Positions 6,347 through 6,801 of a stretch of 6,801 nucleotides of DNA are shown here, piece by piece. How positions within the stretch are numbered: position 1 is the stretch's first letter; each line of letters opens with the position of its first letter. The position numbers and the translations under genes were made by a program. This DNA is from DATEEG01 sp035525055. GTDB lineage: Bacteria; Actinomycetota; Acidimicrobiia; Spongiisociales; ZC4RG35. The notes below the pieces were generated by a model that was not told the DNA's origin, did not search any database, and saw only the letters and a program-made list of their open reading frames with translations. The DNA lies in assembly GCA_035525055.1 (NCBI GenBank), contig DATLEZ010000166.1, positions 1-6,801 of the forward strand, given 5' to 3'.

Positions 6347-6801
6347 GCCCTGACCCTTTCCAGAAACTCGTGCATTCCGTTGCGAAGGAAACCGTCCGCG
6401 CCTGTCGTGATGTAGCGAGCGCCGTAGTGCTGCCACTCGCGGGACATTTCGATCGTGTTGGCGAACAATCCCAGGATCTTTTCCGAATTCACCACGACCT
6501 CGGCGACGCGCTTCATCGCCGCCTCGACTTCTGGGTGGTGGATCTGGCCGGGCACACCAAGAGATTGCGATAGATCGGTGGGCCCGAGGAAGAGCACGTC
6601 GATCCCGTCCACCGCGACGTAGTCTTCGATTGCGTCCACCGCCTCGATGGTCTCAATGTGAATCACAACCAATGTCTCTCGATTGGACATCTCGGTGTAC
6701 GCCCCGAGCGGGCTCGACATGCCCCAATCTGAAGCTCTGGTGCCGGCCAATCCGCGCAGCCCTCGTGGCGCGTATTTGATGCCCCGCACTGCGGTGTCGG
6801 C
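6343..6801 (-). CDS. HpcH/HpaI aldolase-family protein (N-terminus beyond window edge)
   Basis: The family comprises metal-dependent class II pyruvate aldolases that cleave or form 2-keto-3-deoxy or 4-hydroxy-2-oxo acids in the cytoplasm. The 152 visible residues are the C-terminal ~60% of a typical 250-residue member. The frame stays open to the window edge, and the GTG at 6789 is internal, since the conserved APRGLRG block (11-17) follows within a few residues. The metal-ligand motifs are present: Glu50 in IHIETIEAVD and Asp76 in FLGPTDLSQSLG. The C-terminal half has the usual barrel ending (GARYITTGADGFLRNG, 127-142). The catalytic-base region and the first metal-site strands lie upstream and cannot be checked. 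The gene overlaps purE by 4 nt. The true substrate is unknown: 2-keto-3-deoxy sugar acid or 4-hydroxy-2-oxoheptanedioate aldolases are the nearest described activities. Confidence 0.87.
   Translation of the reverse strand, partial: ADTAVRGIKYAPRGLRGLAGTRASDWGMSSPLGAYTEMSNRETLVVIHIETIEAVDAIEDYVAVDGIDVLFLGPTDLSQSLGVPGQIHHPEVEAAMKRVAEVVVNSEKILGLFANTIEMSREWQHYGARYITTGADGFLRNGMHEFLERVRA
6354..6361 (-). promoter_or_regulatory. Ribosome binding site GGAAAGGG for purE
   Basis: On the minus strand GGAAAGGG lies 7 nt before the ATG at 6346, inside the 3' end of the upstream aldolase-family gene. With the ATGA stop-start overlap it settles the purE start and indicates coupled translation. Confidence 0.6.

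Overview
This is a GC-rich bacterial window with tightly packed genes on both strands. Two genes run off the window edges. GTG/TTG starts, possible leaderless promoters and the protein flavours suggest an actinobacterial-type organism (Actinomycetota, possibly Acidimicrobiia). That assignment is an inference from style, because no marker in the window fixes the taxon. I see no rRNA, tRNA, transposase, phage gene or CRISPR array. All five genes are housekeeping or general-physiology families.

Layout. (1) 1-693, plus strand: the 3' three-quarters of a ROK-family sugar kinase closely resembling E. coli Mak (fructokinase). (2) 694-827: a convergent gap filled by a strong inverted repeat whose arms are built from 14-nt units. 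(3) 2981-828, minus strand: a CPA2-type monovalent cation/proton antiporter fused to two C-terminal universal-stress-protein domains. It lies 43 nt downstream of (4) 4323-3025, minus strand: adenylosuccinate lyase PurB. The purB-antiporter gap holds a perfect 14-bp palindrome. (5) 4406-5587, plus strand: a YcaQ/AlkX-type DNA crosslink glycosylase (HTH_42 family), divergent from purB across about 82 nt. (6) 5588-5857: a second convergent gap, containing a 107-nt imperfect palindrome made of four copies of a 12-nt motif, followed by small hairpins. (7) 6346-5858, minus strand: PurE. (8) From the right edge to 6343, minus strand: the C-terminal part of an HpcH/HpaI-type aldolase, whose stop codon overlaps the purE start as ATGA.

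How the genes relate. PurE and PurB act at separate steps of de novo purine synthesis, and PurB acts again in the IMP-to-AMP branch. They sit on the same strand but in separate transcription units, with ycaQ between them in the opposite direction. PurE's usual partner PurK is not in the window; PurE is instead translationally coupled to an aldolase-family gene. The antiporter probably shares a transcript with purB, but may have its own control through the palindrome.

I found no new multi-gene system. The most unusual content is in the two convergent intergenic regions. Both carry mirrored repeat structures in which each arm is itself a tandem repeat (14-nt period in one, 30-nt period in the other).
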